This document shows, piece after piece, positions 27,737 through 37,664 of a stretch of 64,000 nucleotides of DNA. Under the pieces are notes generated by a model. The model searched no databases, had not been told where the DNA came from, and worked only from the letters and a program-made list of their open reading frames with translations. Positions within the stretch are counted from its first letter, which is position 1, and each line of letters begins with the position of its first letter. Position numbers and translations under genes: made by a program. The stretch is from JAJEFO01 sp965221845. Lineage in GTDB: Bacteria; Pseudomonadota; Alphaproteobacteria; Rhodobacterales; Rhodobacteraceae. The stretch covers positions 2,976,001-3,040,000 of the forward strand of contig OZ244919.1 of assembly GCA_965221845.1 (NCBI GenBank). Direction: 5' to 3'.

Positions 27737-29428
27737 ATGGCACCTCTGGACGATCAAAAGGGCGTTTGGAAACAAGGGCGTGCCGGACGAGGCAGGCACA
27801 CGCCCAAGGGCCGCCAGGTGGACGGCAGCGCGCTGGCCGACATTCGTGCGCTGCTTGGCGACCGGCCCCGTCGGCGCGACCTGCTCATAGAGCACCTGCA
27901 CCTCGTGCAGGACAGGCATGGCCACATTTCGGCGGCCCATGTCGCGGCGCTTGCCGAGGAGATGCGGCTGGCACAGGCGGAAGTGTACGAGGTCGCGACG
28001 TTCTACGCCCATTTCGACGTCGTGAAGGAGGGCGAGGCGCCGCCGCCGGAGCTGACCGTGCGGGTCTGCGATTCGCTGTCCTGCGAGCTGGCCGGGGCCG
28101 GACGGCTCAGGGCGGCGCTCGAGGCGGGTCTCGACTCGTCGCGTGTCCGCGTGGTCCGTGCGCCCTGCATGGGCCGATGCGATGCCGCGCCGGCAGTGGA
28201 ACTGGGCCACAACCATATCGGCCGCGCGACGCTGGAGAAGGTGCGCCGCGCGATCTCCGTCGGGCGGACGCATGCCGAGATTCCCGAATACGAGGGCTTC
28301 GAGGCCTACAGCAGCTCGGGCGGATACCAGACGCTCGTGAAGCTGCGCAGGGACGGCGACTGGGAGAAAGTGCAGCGGAAAGTCCTGGAGAGCGGGCTTC
28401 GCGGCCTTGGCGGTGCGGGCTTTCCCAGCGGCAGGAAATGGGGCTTCGTGAGATCCCGTCCCGGACCGCGCTACCTGGCGGTGAACGGCGATGAAGGCGA
28501 GCCCGGCACCTTCAAGGACCGCCACTATCTCGAGCGCACGCCGCATCTCTTCCTTGAAGGCATGCTGGTGGCGGCCTGGGCTGTCGAGGCCGAGACCTGC
28601 TTCGTGTACATGCGCGACGAATACCCGGCAGTCCTGGAGATTCTCCGTCGCGAAGTCGCCAGGCTCGAAGCCGAGGGACTCGTGCCGCCGGGCTACGTGG
28701 ATCTCCGGCGGGGGGCGGGCGCCTACATCTGCGGCGAGGAATCCGCGATGATCGAGTCGATCGAAGGCAAGCGCGGCCTTCCGCGCCACCGTCCGCCCTT
28801 CGTGGCCGAAGCGGGCGTCTTCGGGCGCCCGACGCTCGTGCACAACGTCGAGACGCTCCATTGGGTCGCAAGGGTGTGCCGGGAAGGGCCGGCGTGCCTC
28901 TGCGCGACAGAAAGGAACGGGCGCAAGGGCCTGCGCAGCTATTCCGTCTCGGGGCGGGTCGCCAGCCCGGGGGTCTACCTCCTTCCGGCGGGATCCACGA
29001 TTCGCGACGTCATCGCGGCTGCCGGCGGCATGGCGGAGGGCCACGCGTTCAAGGCGTACCAGCCGGGCGGCCCGTCGTCCGGGCTGCTGCCGGCGTCGCT
29101 GGACGACGTGCCGCTGGACTTCGACACGCTCCAGCCTCACGGCACCTTCATCGGGTCCGCTGCCGTGGTCGTCCTTTCCGACAGGGACAGGGCCCGCGAC
29201 GCGGCGCTGAACATGCTGAGGTTCTTCGAGGACGAGAGCTGCGGCCAGTGCACGCCATGCCGCGTCGGCTGCGGGAAGGCCGTGAAGCTGATGGAGCGCG
29301 ACTCCTGGGACCGCGGCCTCCTGGAGGATCTTTGCCAGGTCATGGCCGACGCCTCCATCTGCGGCCTCGGGCAGGCGGCGCCCAACCCGATCCGGCTTGT
29401 CATCGAGCACTTCGGAGAGGAGATATGA
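27737..29428 (+). CDS. fdsGB: NAD-dependent formate dehydrogenase, fused gamma (NuoE-like) and beta (NuoF-like) subunits
   Basis: One 563-residue protein combines two subunits that are usually separate. Residues about 20-175 are the NuoE-like thioredoxin-fold [2Fe-2S] domain with Cys111, Cys116, Cys144 and Cys148 (VCDSLSC and CMGRC). Residues about 195-563 are the NuoF-like diaphorase with the NADH/FMN site (GLGGAGFPSGRKW, NGDEGEPGTFKDR, YICGEESAMIESIEG) and a [4Fe-4S] site with Cys502, Cys505, Cys508 and Cys542. The ATG at 27737 follows GGGGGCAGGAG; a TTG at 27689 is less likely. It passes electrons from the formate dehydrogenase alpha subunit to NAD. It overlaps that gene by ATGA. Confidence 0.92.
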   Translation: MAPLDDQKGVWKQGRAGRGRHTPKGRQVDGSALADIRALLGDRPRRRDLLIEHLHLVQDRHGHISAAHVAALAEEMRLAQAEVYEVATFYAHFDVVKEGEAPPPELTVRVCDSLSCELAGAGRLRAALEAGLDSSRVRVVRAPCMGRCDAAPAVELGHNHIGRATLEKVRRAISVGRTHAEIPEYEGFEAYSSSGGYQTLVKLRRDGDWEKVQRKVLESGLRGLGGAGFPSGRKWGFVRSRPGPRYLAVNGDEGEPGTFKDRHYLERTPHLFLEGMLVAAWAVEAETCFVYMRDEYPAVLEILRREVARLEAEGLVPPGYVDLRRGAGAYICGEESAMIESIEGKRGLPRHRPPFVAEAGVFGRPTLVHNVETLHWVARVCREGPACLCATERNGRKGLRSYSVSGRVASPGVYLLPAGSTIRDVIAAAGGMAEGHAFKAYQPGGPSSGLLPASLDDVPLDFDTLQPHGTFIGSAAVVVLSDRDRARDAALNMLRFFEDESCGQCTPCRVGCGKAVKLMERDSWDRGLLEDLCQVMADASICGLGQAAPNPIRLVIEHFGEEI

Positions 29429-32238
29429 CGGCAGCGACTGCCATGCGCGGCCTGGACGGGGCCGCGCGCCTTTCCGGCCGGTTCGGGAGCGGCGGCATGA
29501 CCGTCACCTTCACCATGGACGGGGAAGAGGTCTCGGTCGGGGAGGGGACCACGATCTGGGAGGCGGCGCACGGCCGCGGCCTCACGATCCCGCATCTGTG
29601 CCACAGGCCTTCCCCGGGATACCGTCCCGACGGCAACTGCCGCGCCTGCATGGTTGAGGTCGAGGGGGAGCGGACGCTCGTGGCGTCCTGCATAAGGCCC
29701 GTTGCCGAGGGGATGGTGGTCCGCACGGCTTCGGAGCGCGCTGAGCGGTCCCGGAGGCTCGTGCTCGAGCTGCTCGCGGCCGACCAGCCGGAGACGCCGC
29801 ATGACCGGTCCTCGCACCTCCGGGCCATGGCGGACGCGACCGGCGTCGCGGAAAGCCGTTTTCCGCCCCTCGGGAAGAGCCGTGTCCCTCCGCCTGACGA
29901 CAGCCATGTCGCCATGCGCGTAAACCTGGATGCCTGCATCCACTGCAACCTCTGCGTGCGCGCCTGCCGCGAGGTGCAGGTCAATGACGTCATCGGGATG
30001 GCCGGCCGGGGCCATGACGCGAGGATCGTCTTTGACCAGGGCGACCCGATGGGCGCGTCCACCTGCGTTGCATGCGGCGAATGCGTCCAGGCGTGCCCGA
30101 CCGGCGCGCTGCTGCCCGCAGCCGTTCGGGGCGACAGCAAGGACTTCGACCGGGAGGTCGCAAGCGTCTGCCCGTACTGCGGCGTCGGCTGCCAGGTCTC
30201 GTTCAAGGTCAAGGACGGCAGGATCCTCCATGTCGGAGGCGCCAACGGCCCGGCCAACGAGAACCGCCTTTGCGTCAAGGGACGCTTCGGCTTCGACTAC
30301 ATCGGCCATCCGCATCGCCTGACCAAGCCCCTGATCCGCCGCGACGATGCGCCCGCGAAGGGGCTCAACGTCGATCCGGGGAACGTCCTGACGCATTTTC
30401 GCGAGGCCGGATGGGACGAGGCGCTTGACGCGGCGGCCGGCGGCATGGCCCGGCTCCGGGACGAGAGAAACACCTATGTGGCCGGTTTCGGGTCGGCCAA
30501 GTGCTCGAACGAGGAAGCCTATCTCTTCCAGAAGCTCATTCGGCAGGGCTTCGGCCACAACAACGTCGACCATTGCACGCGGCTTTGCCACGCGTCCTCG
30601 GTGGCGGCGCTGCTCGAAAACGTGGGCAGCGGCGCGGTGACCGCCACGTTCAACGAGATCGAGAACGCGGACGTGGCGATCGTCATCGGCGCCAACCCGA
30701 CCGAGAACCATCCCGTCGCGGCGACCTACTTCAAGCAGTTCGCGAAGCGCGGCGGCAAGCTCATCGTCATGGACCCGCGGGGCCAGGGGCTGAGGCGCCA
30801 CGCCTCGCACATGCTCCAGTTCAGGCCGGGAGCGGACGTTTCGATGCTGAACGCGATCATGTCGGCGATCGTGGAAGAGGGCCTCCACGACCGCCGGTAC
30901 ATCGCGGCGTTCACGGAAGGCTGGGAAGGGATGAAGGAGCACCTGAAGGGCTTCCGCCCCGAGAGGATGGCCGGGGCCTGCGGCATCGAGGCGGACGTCC
31001 TGCGCGATGTCGCCCGCACCTTTGCGACCGCAAAGGCGGCCATGATCTTCTGGGGCATGGGGATCTCCCAGCACGTCCACGGCACGGACAACTCGCGATG
31101 CCTGATTTCGCTCGCGCTCATGTGCGGCCAGATCGGCCGTCCCGGCACCGGGCTTCATCCGCTCAGGGGCCAGAACAACGTGCAGGGCGCTTCGGATGCG
31201 GGCCTGATCCCGATGTTCCTGCCGGACTACGGGAGCGTCACCGATGACGGCGTGCGCTCGGCGTTCGCGTCGGCCTGGAAGTCGGGCGACTTCTCGAACG
31301 AGGCGGGGCTCACCGTCGTCGAGATCATGGACGCGATTCGCGACGGCGACATACGGGGCATGTACATCCTCGGGGAAAACCCGGCGATGTCGGATCCGGA
31401 TGTCGCGCATGCCCGCGAGGCCCTCGCAAGGCTTGACCACCTCGTGGTGCAGGACATCTTCCTGACCGAGACGGCGAACTATGCGGACGTGATCCTGCCG
31501 AGCTCGGCATGGGCCGAGAAGAACGGCACGGTCACCAACACCAACCGCCAGGTCCAGATGGGCCGTCAGGTGGTCGCCCCTCCGGGGGAGGCCAGGGAGG
31601 ACTGGCGGATCGTCGTCGATCTCGCCAGGCGCCTCGGCCTTGACTGGCCCTACGCGCATCCCTCGGACGTCTTCGCGGAAATGAAGCTGAACATGGGGTC
31701 GCTCGACAACATCACGTGGGACCGGCTCGAAAGGGAGGGCGCGGTCACCTATCCGTCCCTTTCGCCCGAGGATCCCGGGCAGGCCATCGTCTTCGGGGAC
31801 CGCTTCCCGAGGCCGGGCGGCCGCGCGAGTTTCACGCCTGCCAATGTGGTCCCGCCGGACGAGCTGCCGGATGACGAGTATCCCTTCGTCCTGATCACGG
31901 GCCGCCAGCTCGAGCACTGGCATACGGGCTCGATGACGCGGCGGGCGCAGGTGCTGGATGCCATGGAGCCGGAAGCCAGCTGCTCGCTGCACCCGAAGAC
32001 GCTGCGCGAACTGGGCGTCAGGGCCGGCGACCTCGTGCGGCTGACGACCCGGCGCGGGTCGATAGCGATCATGGCGCGCGCCGACCAGGCCGTTGCCGAA
32101 GGCAACGTCTTCGTGCCGTTTGCCTATGTCGAGGCTGCTGCGAACGTCCTGACGAATCCCTCCCTTGATCCCTTCGGCAAGATCCCCGAGTTCAAGTTCG
32201 CCGCGGCCCGTGTCGAGGCGGCGGTCGCGGCCGGATGA
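29425..32238 (+). CDS. fdsA: NAD-dependent formate dehydrogenase alpha subunit (molybdenum)
   Basis: Catalytic subunit, 937 residues, that oxidises formate to CO2 at a bis-MGD molybdenum centre. The N-terminal ~100 residues are a [2Fe-2S] ferredoxin domain (HLCHRPSPGYRPDGNCRACM). Two [4Fe-4S] clusters follow (ACIHCNLCVRACREV and CVACGECVQACPTGAL) and then the molybdopterin domain starting VCPYCGVGCQ. The active-site ligand is Cys388 (CTRLCH, codon TGC), not selenocysteine. Complete C-terminal molybdopterin-dinucleotide domain (GRQLEHWHTGSMTRR). Start by ATGA overlap with the fused diaphorase. The maturation genes fdsC and fdsD, often next in the operon, are not found downstream. Confidence 0.94.
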   Translation: MTAATAMRGLDGAARLSGRFGSGGMTVTFTMDGEEVSVGEGTTIWEAAHGRGLTIPHLCHRPSPGYRPDGNCRACMVEVEGERTLVASCIRPVAEGMVVRTASERAERSRRLVLELLAADQPETPHDRSSHLRAMADATGVAESRFPPLGKSRVPPPDDSHVAMRVNLDACIHCNLCVRACREVQVNDVIGMAGRGHDARIVFDQGDPMGASTCVACGECVQACPTGALLPAAVRGDSKDFDREVASVCPYCGVGCQVSFKVKDGRILHVGGANGPANENRLCVKGRFGFDYIGHPHRLTKPLIRRDDAPAKGLNVDPGNVLTHFREAGWDEALDAAAGGMARLRDERNTYVAGFGSAKCSNEEAYLFQKLIRQGFGHNNVDHCTRLCHASSVAALLENVGSGAVTATFNEIENADVAIVIGANPTENHPVAATYFKQFAKRGGKLIVMDPRGQGLRRHASHMLQFRPGADVSMLNAIMSAIVEEGLHDRRYIAAFTEGWEGMKEHLKGFRPERMAGACGIEADVLRDVARTFATAKAAMIFWGMGISQHVHGTDNSRCLISLALMCGQIGRPGTGLHPLRGQNNVQGASDAGLIPMFLPDYGSVTDDGVRSAFASAWKSGDFSNEAGLTVVEIMDAIRDGDIRGMYILGENPAMSDPDVAHAREALARLDHLVVQDIFLTETANYADVILPSSAWAEKNGTVTNTNRQVQMGRQVVAPPGEAREDWRIVVDLARRLGLDWPYAHPSDVFAEMKLNMGSLDNITWDRLEREGAVTYPSLSPEDPGQAIVFGDRFPRPGGRASFTPANVVPPDELPDDEYPFVLITGRQLEHWHTGSMTRRAQVLDAMEPEASCSLHPKTLRELGVRAGDLVRLTTRRGSIAIMARADQAVAEGNVFVPFAYVEAAANVLTNPSLDPFGKIPEFKFAAARVEAAVAAG

Positions 32239-32590
32239 GGGGCGGATGACCTGATTGGGCAAGGAGAGCGCTCTGTATGCTGGTCGTGCGCCGCGCCATG
32301 GCTGCAGCGGCGTTTCCCCGGTCAAGCCCGGCCGTGCCGCAGCCAGCATGCCCAGATCCGGGAGCGCGGCGGCGGTGCGGCAGGACCGAGCTTTCGCGAA
32401 GCCCTGGGTGCATGGTTTGTGGTTTCGGCGGCTTTCCCGAACCCACGTTTCCATGGCTTGCGGAGAATGGGAGAATGCCCGTCGGCGCGGACGCCTGGCT
32501 GGACCTCGGAAGCTGGCCTGAAAGTCATTGCACCATGTATTGCGTCAAGGTCCGCTCAAATGTCATTTGAGGCAAATTTGGCCCGGAAAG
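32239..32590. other. Intergenic region between convergent fdsA and alcohol dehydrogenase
   Basis: This 352-base region carries no supported gene. The right part (32520-32590) is AT-rich compared with its surroundings. No confident hairpin-plus-U terminator was recognised for either convergent gene. Confidence 0.4.
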
Positions 32591-33622
32591 TCACGGCTGC
32601 ATCACGATTTTCAAGGACTCTTGCGCGTCGACAAGCATTCTGAAGGCCTCTGGCGCCTTCCCGATCGAGAAGCGGTGCGTGATCGCCCTTTCGGGCGAAA
32701 TGCGCCCTGCCTTCAGGAGCCGGAAACATTGATACGTGTCGCGATGATCGGCAGAGAATTTCGAGGTGATCTTGACCTCGCCAAAGTAGGCATCCGCCCC
32801 GTCTTGCGTCCATGGCGTGCCCGGTTCAAGGGGTGCGCCAAGGTGCAAGGTGCCGCCGCGCCCGACCAATGCGCGAGCCTGTTCCCAGGCGCCCTTGCTG
32901 GGTGCCGCGGCGACCGCAACGTCCGCCAGCAACCCGTCGTTGCAATCCCGAAGCACTGAAACCGGATCGTCGGACTCCGGATTGATCACCTGGCTCGCAC
33001 CGAGCTCCAATGCCCTCTTCAGTCGCCAGTCGGAAAGATCCAGGGCCACGACGCGACCCGCGCCGAACAAGGGTGCCAAATGAACAAAACCCTGTCCCAT
33101 AAAGCCGCAGCCCACGACCGCCACGGTGTCCCCGGGTTGCACAAAGCACTGCTTGAGGCCGCCAATGACACAGGCCCAGGGCTCGATGGTGGTGGCAACC
33201 GCCGTATCCATGTCCTCAGGAAGGGCGAAGCAGTCTTTCTCGAGATGTTCTTGCGAGATCTTGAAGTATTCGCACACCCCGCCCGGCACGATATTGGTTG
33301 CCTCAAAATGCGGATCGCAGGTAAAGTTCCCGCGTCGCGACCAGTGCGAACTCATTGAGGCGACATGATGGTGCACGAAGAGCCGTTCACCCGCTTTGGT
33401 CCCTGTCACCTTGCTTCCAAGCTCAACGACCTCTCCGATCGGTTCGTGGCCCAGCACCTTGGGTTGCGCCTTCTTGTACCAAGGCATGGCCTCGCCCCCG
33501 CAAAGACCGCAGGCCAGCATCTTTAGCAAGATTTCATCGTCCGAGATTTGTGGGATTGGCCGCTCTTCCACCCGGACATCGTCCATTGCATAGTAGACGG
33601 CGGCTTTCATGCTTCCAGTCAT
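32591..33622 (-). CDS. Zinc-dependent alcohol (sugar/polyol) dehydrogenase
   Basis: Medium-chain dehydrogenase/reductase of 343 residues. The catalytic-zinc region reads KMLACGLCGGEAMPW, then LGHEPIGEVVELG, and FVHHHVAS. The NAD-binding Rossmann loop is VAVVGCGFMGQGFVHLAPLFGA. The structural-zinc four-Cys loop of classical ADHs is not evident. The start (33622) has AAGGGAAA before it. It lies on the opposite strand from an FGGY kinase and a sugar ABC importer, so oxidation of a polyol or sugar in the same pathway is likely; the substrate cannot be named. Confidence 0.85.
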   Translation of the reverse strand: MTGSMKAAVYYAMDDVRVEERPIPQISDDEILLKMLACGLCGGEAMPWYKKAQPKVLGHEPIGEVVELGSKVTGTKAGERLFVHHHVASMSSHWSRRGNFTCDPHFEATNIVPGGVCEYFKISQEHLEKDCFALPEDMDTAVATTIEPWACVIGGLKQCFVQPGDTVAVVGCGFMGQGFVHLAPLFGAGRVVALDLSDWRLKRALELGASQVINPESDDPVSVLRDCNDGLLADVAVAAAPSKGAWEQARALVGRGGTLHLGAPLEPGTPWTQDGADAYFGEVKITSKFSADHRDTYQCFRLLKAGRISPERAITHRFSIGKAPEAFRMLVDAQESLKIVMQP

Positions 33623-33814
33623 GCGCAATTTCCCTTTCTCGCGCCATTGGCTTCCTTGACGAGCGTTGTTGCGCCAGCGCAGGGCCAATGACGCAGTGTA
33701 CTTGGTGCGCAAATGAACGGAAAGGCATATCCCTCTTGGACACCAGTCCGCCAGGGAACGTTGGCAATCATGTCGCCGTGACCACGCCGGCAACGGGCTG
33801 GATTCCGGCCGCGA

Positions 33815-33921
33815 GGCTCTCGCCCGTCCTGTCTGCGTTCATCTTGCCGCCTTTCCGGCGGTCATCGGGGCAGGACATGGCATGGAACCGGACGATTCGC
33901 AAGACGACTGTCAACGGGCCC
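33815..33921 (-). mobile_element. End remnant of the degenerate IS5/IS427-like element
   Basis: In reverse orientation this stretch matches the left end of the element at 44604: the terminal repeat GGGCCCGTTGACAGT, then the leader and the transposase start at MNADRT. Only about 107 bases remain. Confidence 0.75.
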
Positions 33922-34699
33922 TAGATTGATAGTGCCGGGGGCGACAGGCGTGGGCGCGGTCCGCTGGCTGTGGTCGCGCCGGCGGCGCTGACGAGTGACA
34001 GGGGCGGCTGGCTTCGCTGCTGTCAGCGGCCGACGGGCATTCCTTGCTTCAAGCGCATGGCTTCCCGGCTGCGCAAGGCGCATCAGCCTTCGCCCGACCG
34101 TGACCGAAACGGGTCCGCCCCAGCCGTTCTGACAGAGATCGCTGCCGTCGCATCAGCAGCCGACATTGAAGGGGCAGCGGCGTTCCGCGCCCAGAACGCC
34201 GCTGACACCCTGACGAAGAGCGTAGACGATGCCTCTTGGACATGGCATGTCCGTTCCAGGGGACAGTCGGCTGGAAAGGGCGGGAAGTCAACGGGCGGGA
34301 CCGTGTGGAAGAGGCACGAGCACATTGTGGCGCGACTTGACGGCGGCGTGGCGGACGGGACATGTGCCGTGACCGCATCGCTCCCCTCCGGACGAGAGAG
34401 CGATGAAGACTGCCGGGCCGTCAAGACATGGTGCTGGCGGCAGGCAGGTGGAGATGGCGTAGGAGAAGACGTGGCTGATGGCCGACGGCGACACAAGCTG
34501 CCGGAGGCTCTCGGAGGCGCAGGAGATCCCGGAATGGCCAGGGGCGCCGGCCCTGAGGTCCCGTGCTGCCGCCGGAACGCCGAGCGGATGCCGCGGTGCC
34601 AAAGCCCGGGGAGCGGCATCGGGTGGGTCCCGGCAGGTTCCGTGGCCCGGCCATGGTCAAAGACCCGCCTGCTAACGCTTTGGAACTGAAGGGTGCCTC
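33922..34699. other. Non-coding stretch upstream of the FGGY kinase
   Basis: This stretch of about 780 bases has open frames on both strands but none resembles a protein I know. It probably contains further decayed insertion sequence between the IS5 remnant and the kinase. The kinase promoter is expected at its right end; I could not define it. Confidence 0.35.
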
Positions 34700-36178
34700 A
34701 TGAACCAAGACCTTGTCATTGGATTGGACAGTTCTACGCAATCGACCAAAGCCATAGCCTGGGACCGTTCAGGAAACCGTGTCGCCGAGGGGCGGGCCGA
34801 CATTCCGCTGTCGAATCCGCGGTCCGGCTGGGCCGAGCAGTCATCGGCGGATTGGTGGCAAGGCGCCTGTCGTGCGCTTAGGGAACTGGCCGAACATGTG
34901 GACTCAGCGCGGTTTGCGGCTGTGGCCGTTGCGAATCAGCGCGAGACCGTCGGCTTCTTTGGCCCGGATGGGAGCGAGGTTCATCCCGCCATCACTTGGC
35001 TGGATGAACGGGCTGTCGAAGAAATCCCGCTGCTGACGGCCGAATTCGGCGCGGACCGGCTTCACGGCATCACTGGGCGACCGCCCTTCGATGCATCGGT
35101 CGCGGTTCACACGATTTCTTGGATGAAGCGCAACCGCCCGGACATCTGGGCCAAGACTGGCCGGATGCTTGACGTGCACGGTTTCTTGACCAGCAGGCTG
35201 ACCGGCACGGCAACTGCCAGCACCACGAGCATTGATGCCTTCACTGTCTATGATGTTCGCGAGATGCGCCTTTCGGCCTCCATTCTCGAGCATCTTGGAC
35301 TGACCGAGTCGAACTTCGCGACGATCAAGCGGCCCGGAGAACTGGCCGGGACGGTCACGCAGAGCGCCATGAAGGCCACAGGCCTGCCCGAAGGCCTGCC
35401 AGTGATCGTCGCAGGCGGAGATGGCGAATGCGCAGGCCTTGGTGCCAACGCGATAGTTCCGGGTCTGGTCTATCTCAATCTGGGGACGGCGATCATCGCC
35501 GGGATCTTCGTTGAGGATGCCTGGATCAGCCAATACTGGCGCACGGTGACGTCGCCGACCGGCGAGGGGTATTTTCTGGAAGGTTGCCAGCGGGCGGGCA
35601 CCTTCCTGATTGACTGGATCCTGGAACGCATTGGTGGACGCGTCCTGTCGCCGGAGGTCTTTGCCGACCTTGAAGCCAAGGCCGGGGCGATGCCGGTTGG
35701 ATCGGCCGGGATGATGATGTCGCCCTATCTGTTGGGCTGCATGGATCCGCACTGGGATTCGAGTGCGCGAGCCTCGTTTCATAACATGGGTGCCGAGCAT
35801 GGCCTTGAGCACATGTTCCGCGCGGCCCTCGAAGCGACAACGCTGCAAGTCTCGCGCTTTGTCGCTGAGGCCACGTCCGAGGGCTTTGCCCCGAAAAGAA
35901 TCGTCGCGGTTGGCGGCGGCGCCTCGAATGCGCTCTGGGTGCGCATGGTTGCGGACGCGACCGGATTGCCGGTGCAACGGTGCCTTTCGAACGAGGCGTC
36001 GTCGCTTGGGGCCGCCATCACGGCAGCAAAGGGGATTGGCTGGTACAACAGCTTTGGGGACGCGGCCCGAAAAATGGTCCGGCTTGGCGAGGTGATTGCG
36101 GCAGACCCCGCGGCCGCCACTGAATGGAATGCGCTTTCTGATCGTCAAGAGACCACCTATACCTCAGAAAAACAATGA
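34700..36178 (+). CDS. FGGY-family carbohydrate kinase (xylulokinase-like)
   Basis: The protein has 492 residues, normal for the family. It phosphorylates a sugar or polyol with ATP in the cytoplasm. The N-terminal ATPase motif is VIGLDSSTQSTKAIAWD, the sugar-binding region reads ITWLDERAVEEI, the catalytic Asp lies in VAGGDGECAGLGA, and the C-terminal domain has VAVGGGASNALWVRMVADATG. XylB-like order and length suggest a ketose such as xylulose or ribulose. It lies just upstream of an IS630 insertion that separates it from a sugar ABC importer on the same strand, so the original operon may have been kinase-importer. Confidence 0.88.
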   Translation: MNQDLVIGLDSSTQSTKAIAWDRSGNRVAEGRADIPLSNPRSGWAEQSSADWWQGACRALRELAEHVDSARFAAVAVANQRETVGFFGPDGSEVHPAITWLDERAVEEIPLLTAEFGADRLHGITGRPPFDASVAVHTISWMKRNRPDIWAKTGRMLDVHGFLTSRLTGTATASTTSIDAFTVYDVREMRLSASILEHLGLTESNFATIKRPGELAGTVTQSAMKATGLPEGLPVIVAGGDGECAGLGANAIVPGLVYLNLGTAIIAGIFVEDAWISQYWRTVTSPTGEGYFLEGCQRAGTFLIDWILERIGGRVLSPEVFADLEAKAGAMPVGSAGMMMSPYLLGCMDPHWDSSARASFHNMGAEHGLEHMFRAALEATTLQVSRFVAEATSEGFAPKRIVAVGGGASNALWVRMVADATGLPVQRCLSNEASSLGAAITAAKGIGWYNSFGDAARKMVRLGEVIAADPAAATEWNALSDRQETTYTSEKQ

Positions 36179-36300
36179 ATTTCTCCGCCATCCGGTGCCA
36201 TCCGGCGCGGCGAGCGCGACGGCGGCGGCAAGCGTGCGAAGCCGTCGATGCGGCGCAAATCGTTCCCTTTCTTCATCAAAAGGACTGTCGCCGCCGCCTA

Positions 36301-37528
36301 GTGGTTATTGCGATACAGATGTTTCCATCTCTTCCAGCCGCCGGTGGCCTCGCTTCCACGATGCCACGAGGTCGTCCGGATCCCGGCGCCAGCGGAAGGG
36401 CCGGGCCTCGTGGGCGTTGTGGTGCGCGATACAGGCCTCCACTGCCGCGGTGCACGCGTCAAGCGAGTTGAAGATGGCGTGCTTGAGCCGCTGGCGGGCC
36501 AGTTTCGAGAAGAAGCCCTCGACGGCGTTCATCCACGACGCCGAGGTCGGGGTGAAGTGGAAGCTCCAGTTGGGGTGGTCGGCCAGCCAGGCATGGACAC
36601 GGGCCGACTTGTGGGCCGAGAGGCTGTCGAGGATGACATGGACCTCAGCATCAGGATCCAGGCCGGCCGCCACATGATCGAGGAAGTCACAGAAGTCCTC
36701 GGACCGGTGGCGCTGGGTCATCCTGCCCACCACCTTGCCGGTCGCCACGTCAAGGGCGGCCAGCAGGGTGGTGGTGCCGTTGCGCTTGCAGTCATGCGTC
36801 CGGGTGGTCGCATGGCCCGGCACTGGTGGCAGGGGCGTCTGGGTCCGGCCGAGGGCCTGGATCCGGGTCTTCTCGTCCACCGAGAGGACAACGGCATGGT
36901 CGGGCGGGTTGGTGTAGAGTCCCACCACATCATGGACCTTGATGCCGAAACGGGGGTCGTTCGAGACCTTGAAGGTCTTGACCTGGTGGGGCTTGAGGCC
37001 ATGGCGGCGCAGGATGGCACGGACGGTGGAAAAGGCCACGCCCCCGGTCGCGGCGGCCAGGGCCTTGAGGGTCCAGTGACTGCGGTTGGGCGGGGGTGGC
37101 GACATGGCCAGGTCAATGAGGGCCCGGACCGTGGCGGCCGGGACGGGTGCCTTGCCCGGCGGCCGGGTGGCATCCCGCAGCAGGCCGTCCACGCCCGCCG
37201 CCAGGAAGCGGTCCCGCCAGAGCCGGGCGGTGGGCCGGGCGACCCCGGCCTGGCGGGCCGCCGCCACGAGGGTGGCGCCGGCCCCGAGGGCGAGGATGAT
37301 GCGGGCCCGCCAGACATGCTTCTGGGGGCTGGCGGGGGCCGTGGTGATGGCGGTCAGGCGGGCGGTGTCCGCCTCGGTGAGGGTGACATGGGGTCGGGTG
37401 GGCGTGTGTCCCTGCATGATGGCTCTGCCTTGGATGGTGTTTTCTGATGGGTTGGCCCCCATGGCGGGGGCGAGGTGCGCAGTGGCAGACAGGGGCAAGG
37501 ATGTCAAGATATGTTTTGCAATATACAC
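36301..37528 (-). mobile_element. IS630 family insertion sequence
   Basis: A 1228-bp element bounded by TA on both sides (36299-36300 and 37529-37530), the typical IS630 target duplication. Its imperfect terminal inverted repeats are GTGGTTATTGCGATACAGAT and GTGTATATTGCAAAACATAT. It has inserted into an IS30 leader relic. It carries one intact transposase gene. Confidence 0.9.
36305..37417 (-). CDS. IS630 family transposase
   Basis: Tc1/mariner-like transposase of 370 residues. N-terminal helix-turn-helix (ATLVAAARQAGVARPTARLW and WTLKALAAATGGVAFSTV) and a DDE domain with Asp in VVLSVDEKTRIQA, Asp in VHVILDSLSAHKS and Glu in SWMNAVEGFFSKL. The ATG at 37417 follows AAGGCAGAG; a longer open frame upstream has no matching start signal. 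It appears intact. Confidence 0.92.
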   Translation of the reverse strand: MQGHTPTRPHVTLTEADTARLTAITTAPASPQKHVWRARIILALGAGATLVAAARQAGVARPTARLWRDRFLAAGVDGLLRDATRPPGKAPVPAATVRALIDLAMSPPPPNRSHWTLKALAAATGGVAFSTVRAILRRHGLKPHQVKTFKVSNDPRFGIKVHDVVGLYTNPPDHAVVLSVDEKTRIQALGRTQTPLPPVPGHATTRTHDCKRNGTTTLLAALDVATGKVVGRMTQRHRSEDFCDFLDHVAAGLDPDAEVHVILDSLSAHKSARVHAWLADHPNWSFHFTPTSASWMNAVEGFFSKLARQRLKHAIFNSLDACTAAVEACIAHHNAHEARPFRWRRDPDDLVASWKRGHRRLEEMETSVSQ

Positions 37529-37664
37529 TAGCCGATTCGCAGCATCTTGTGGTACCGAACCGTCCGCAACGCTGCATCAGGTGTTGCACTGACACTGTGG
37601 AACGGGGGGCCTAAAGCGAACAATGCAAGAAGCGCGCCCCCTCCGTTCCCTCCATTCGGGAAAC

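Larger units (their letters stand above)
36268..37601 (-). pseudogene. IS30 left-end relic, split by IS630
   Basis: Left piece 36268-36300 and right piece 37531-37601 together match the IS30 leader (compare 55345-55443): TTCATCAxxxGGACTGTCGCCGCCGCC joined at TA to GCCGATTCGCAGCATCTTGT, then GCATCAGGTGTTGCACT. Only the end and leader are left. Confidence 0.75.

Noticed and set aside
30586..30588. Selenocysteine at the formate dehydrogenase active site
   Set aside because: The codon at the active-site position is TGC (Cys388), not TGA, and the frame is open.
33922..34699. Protein-coding gene in either strand before the FGGY kinase
   Set aside because: Frames have no recognisable motif, no good start signal, and look like high-GC noise with IS debris.
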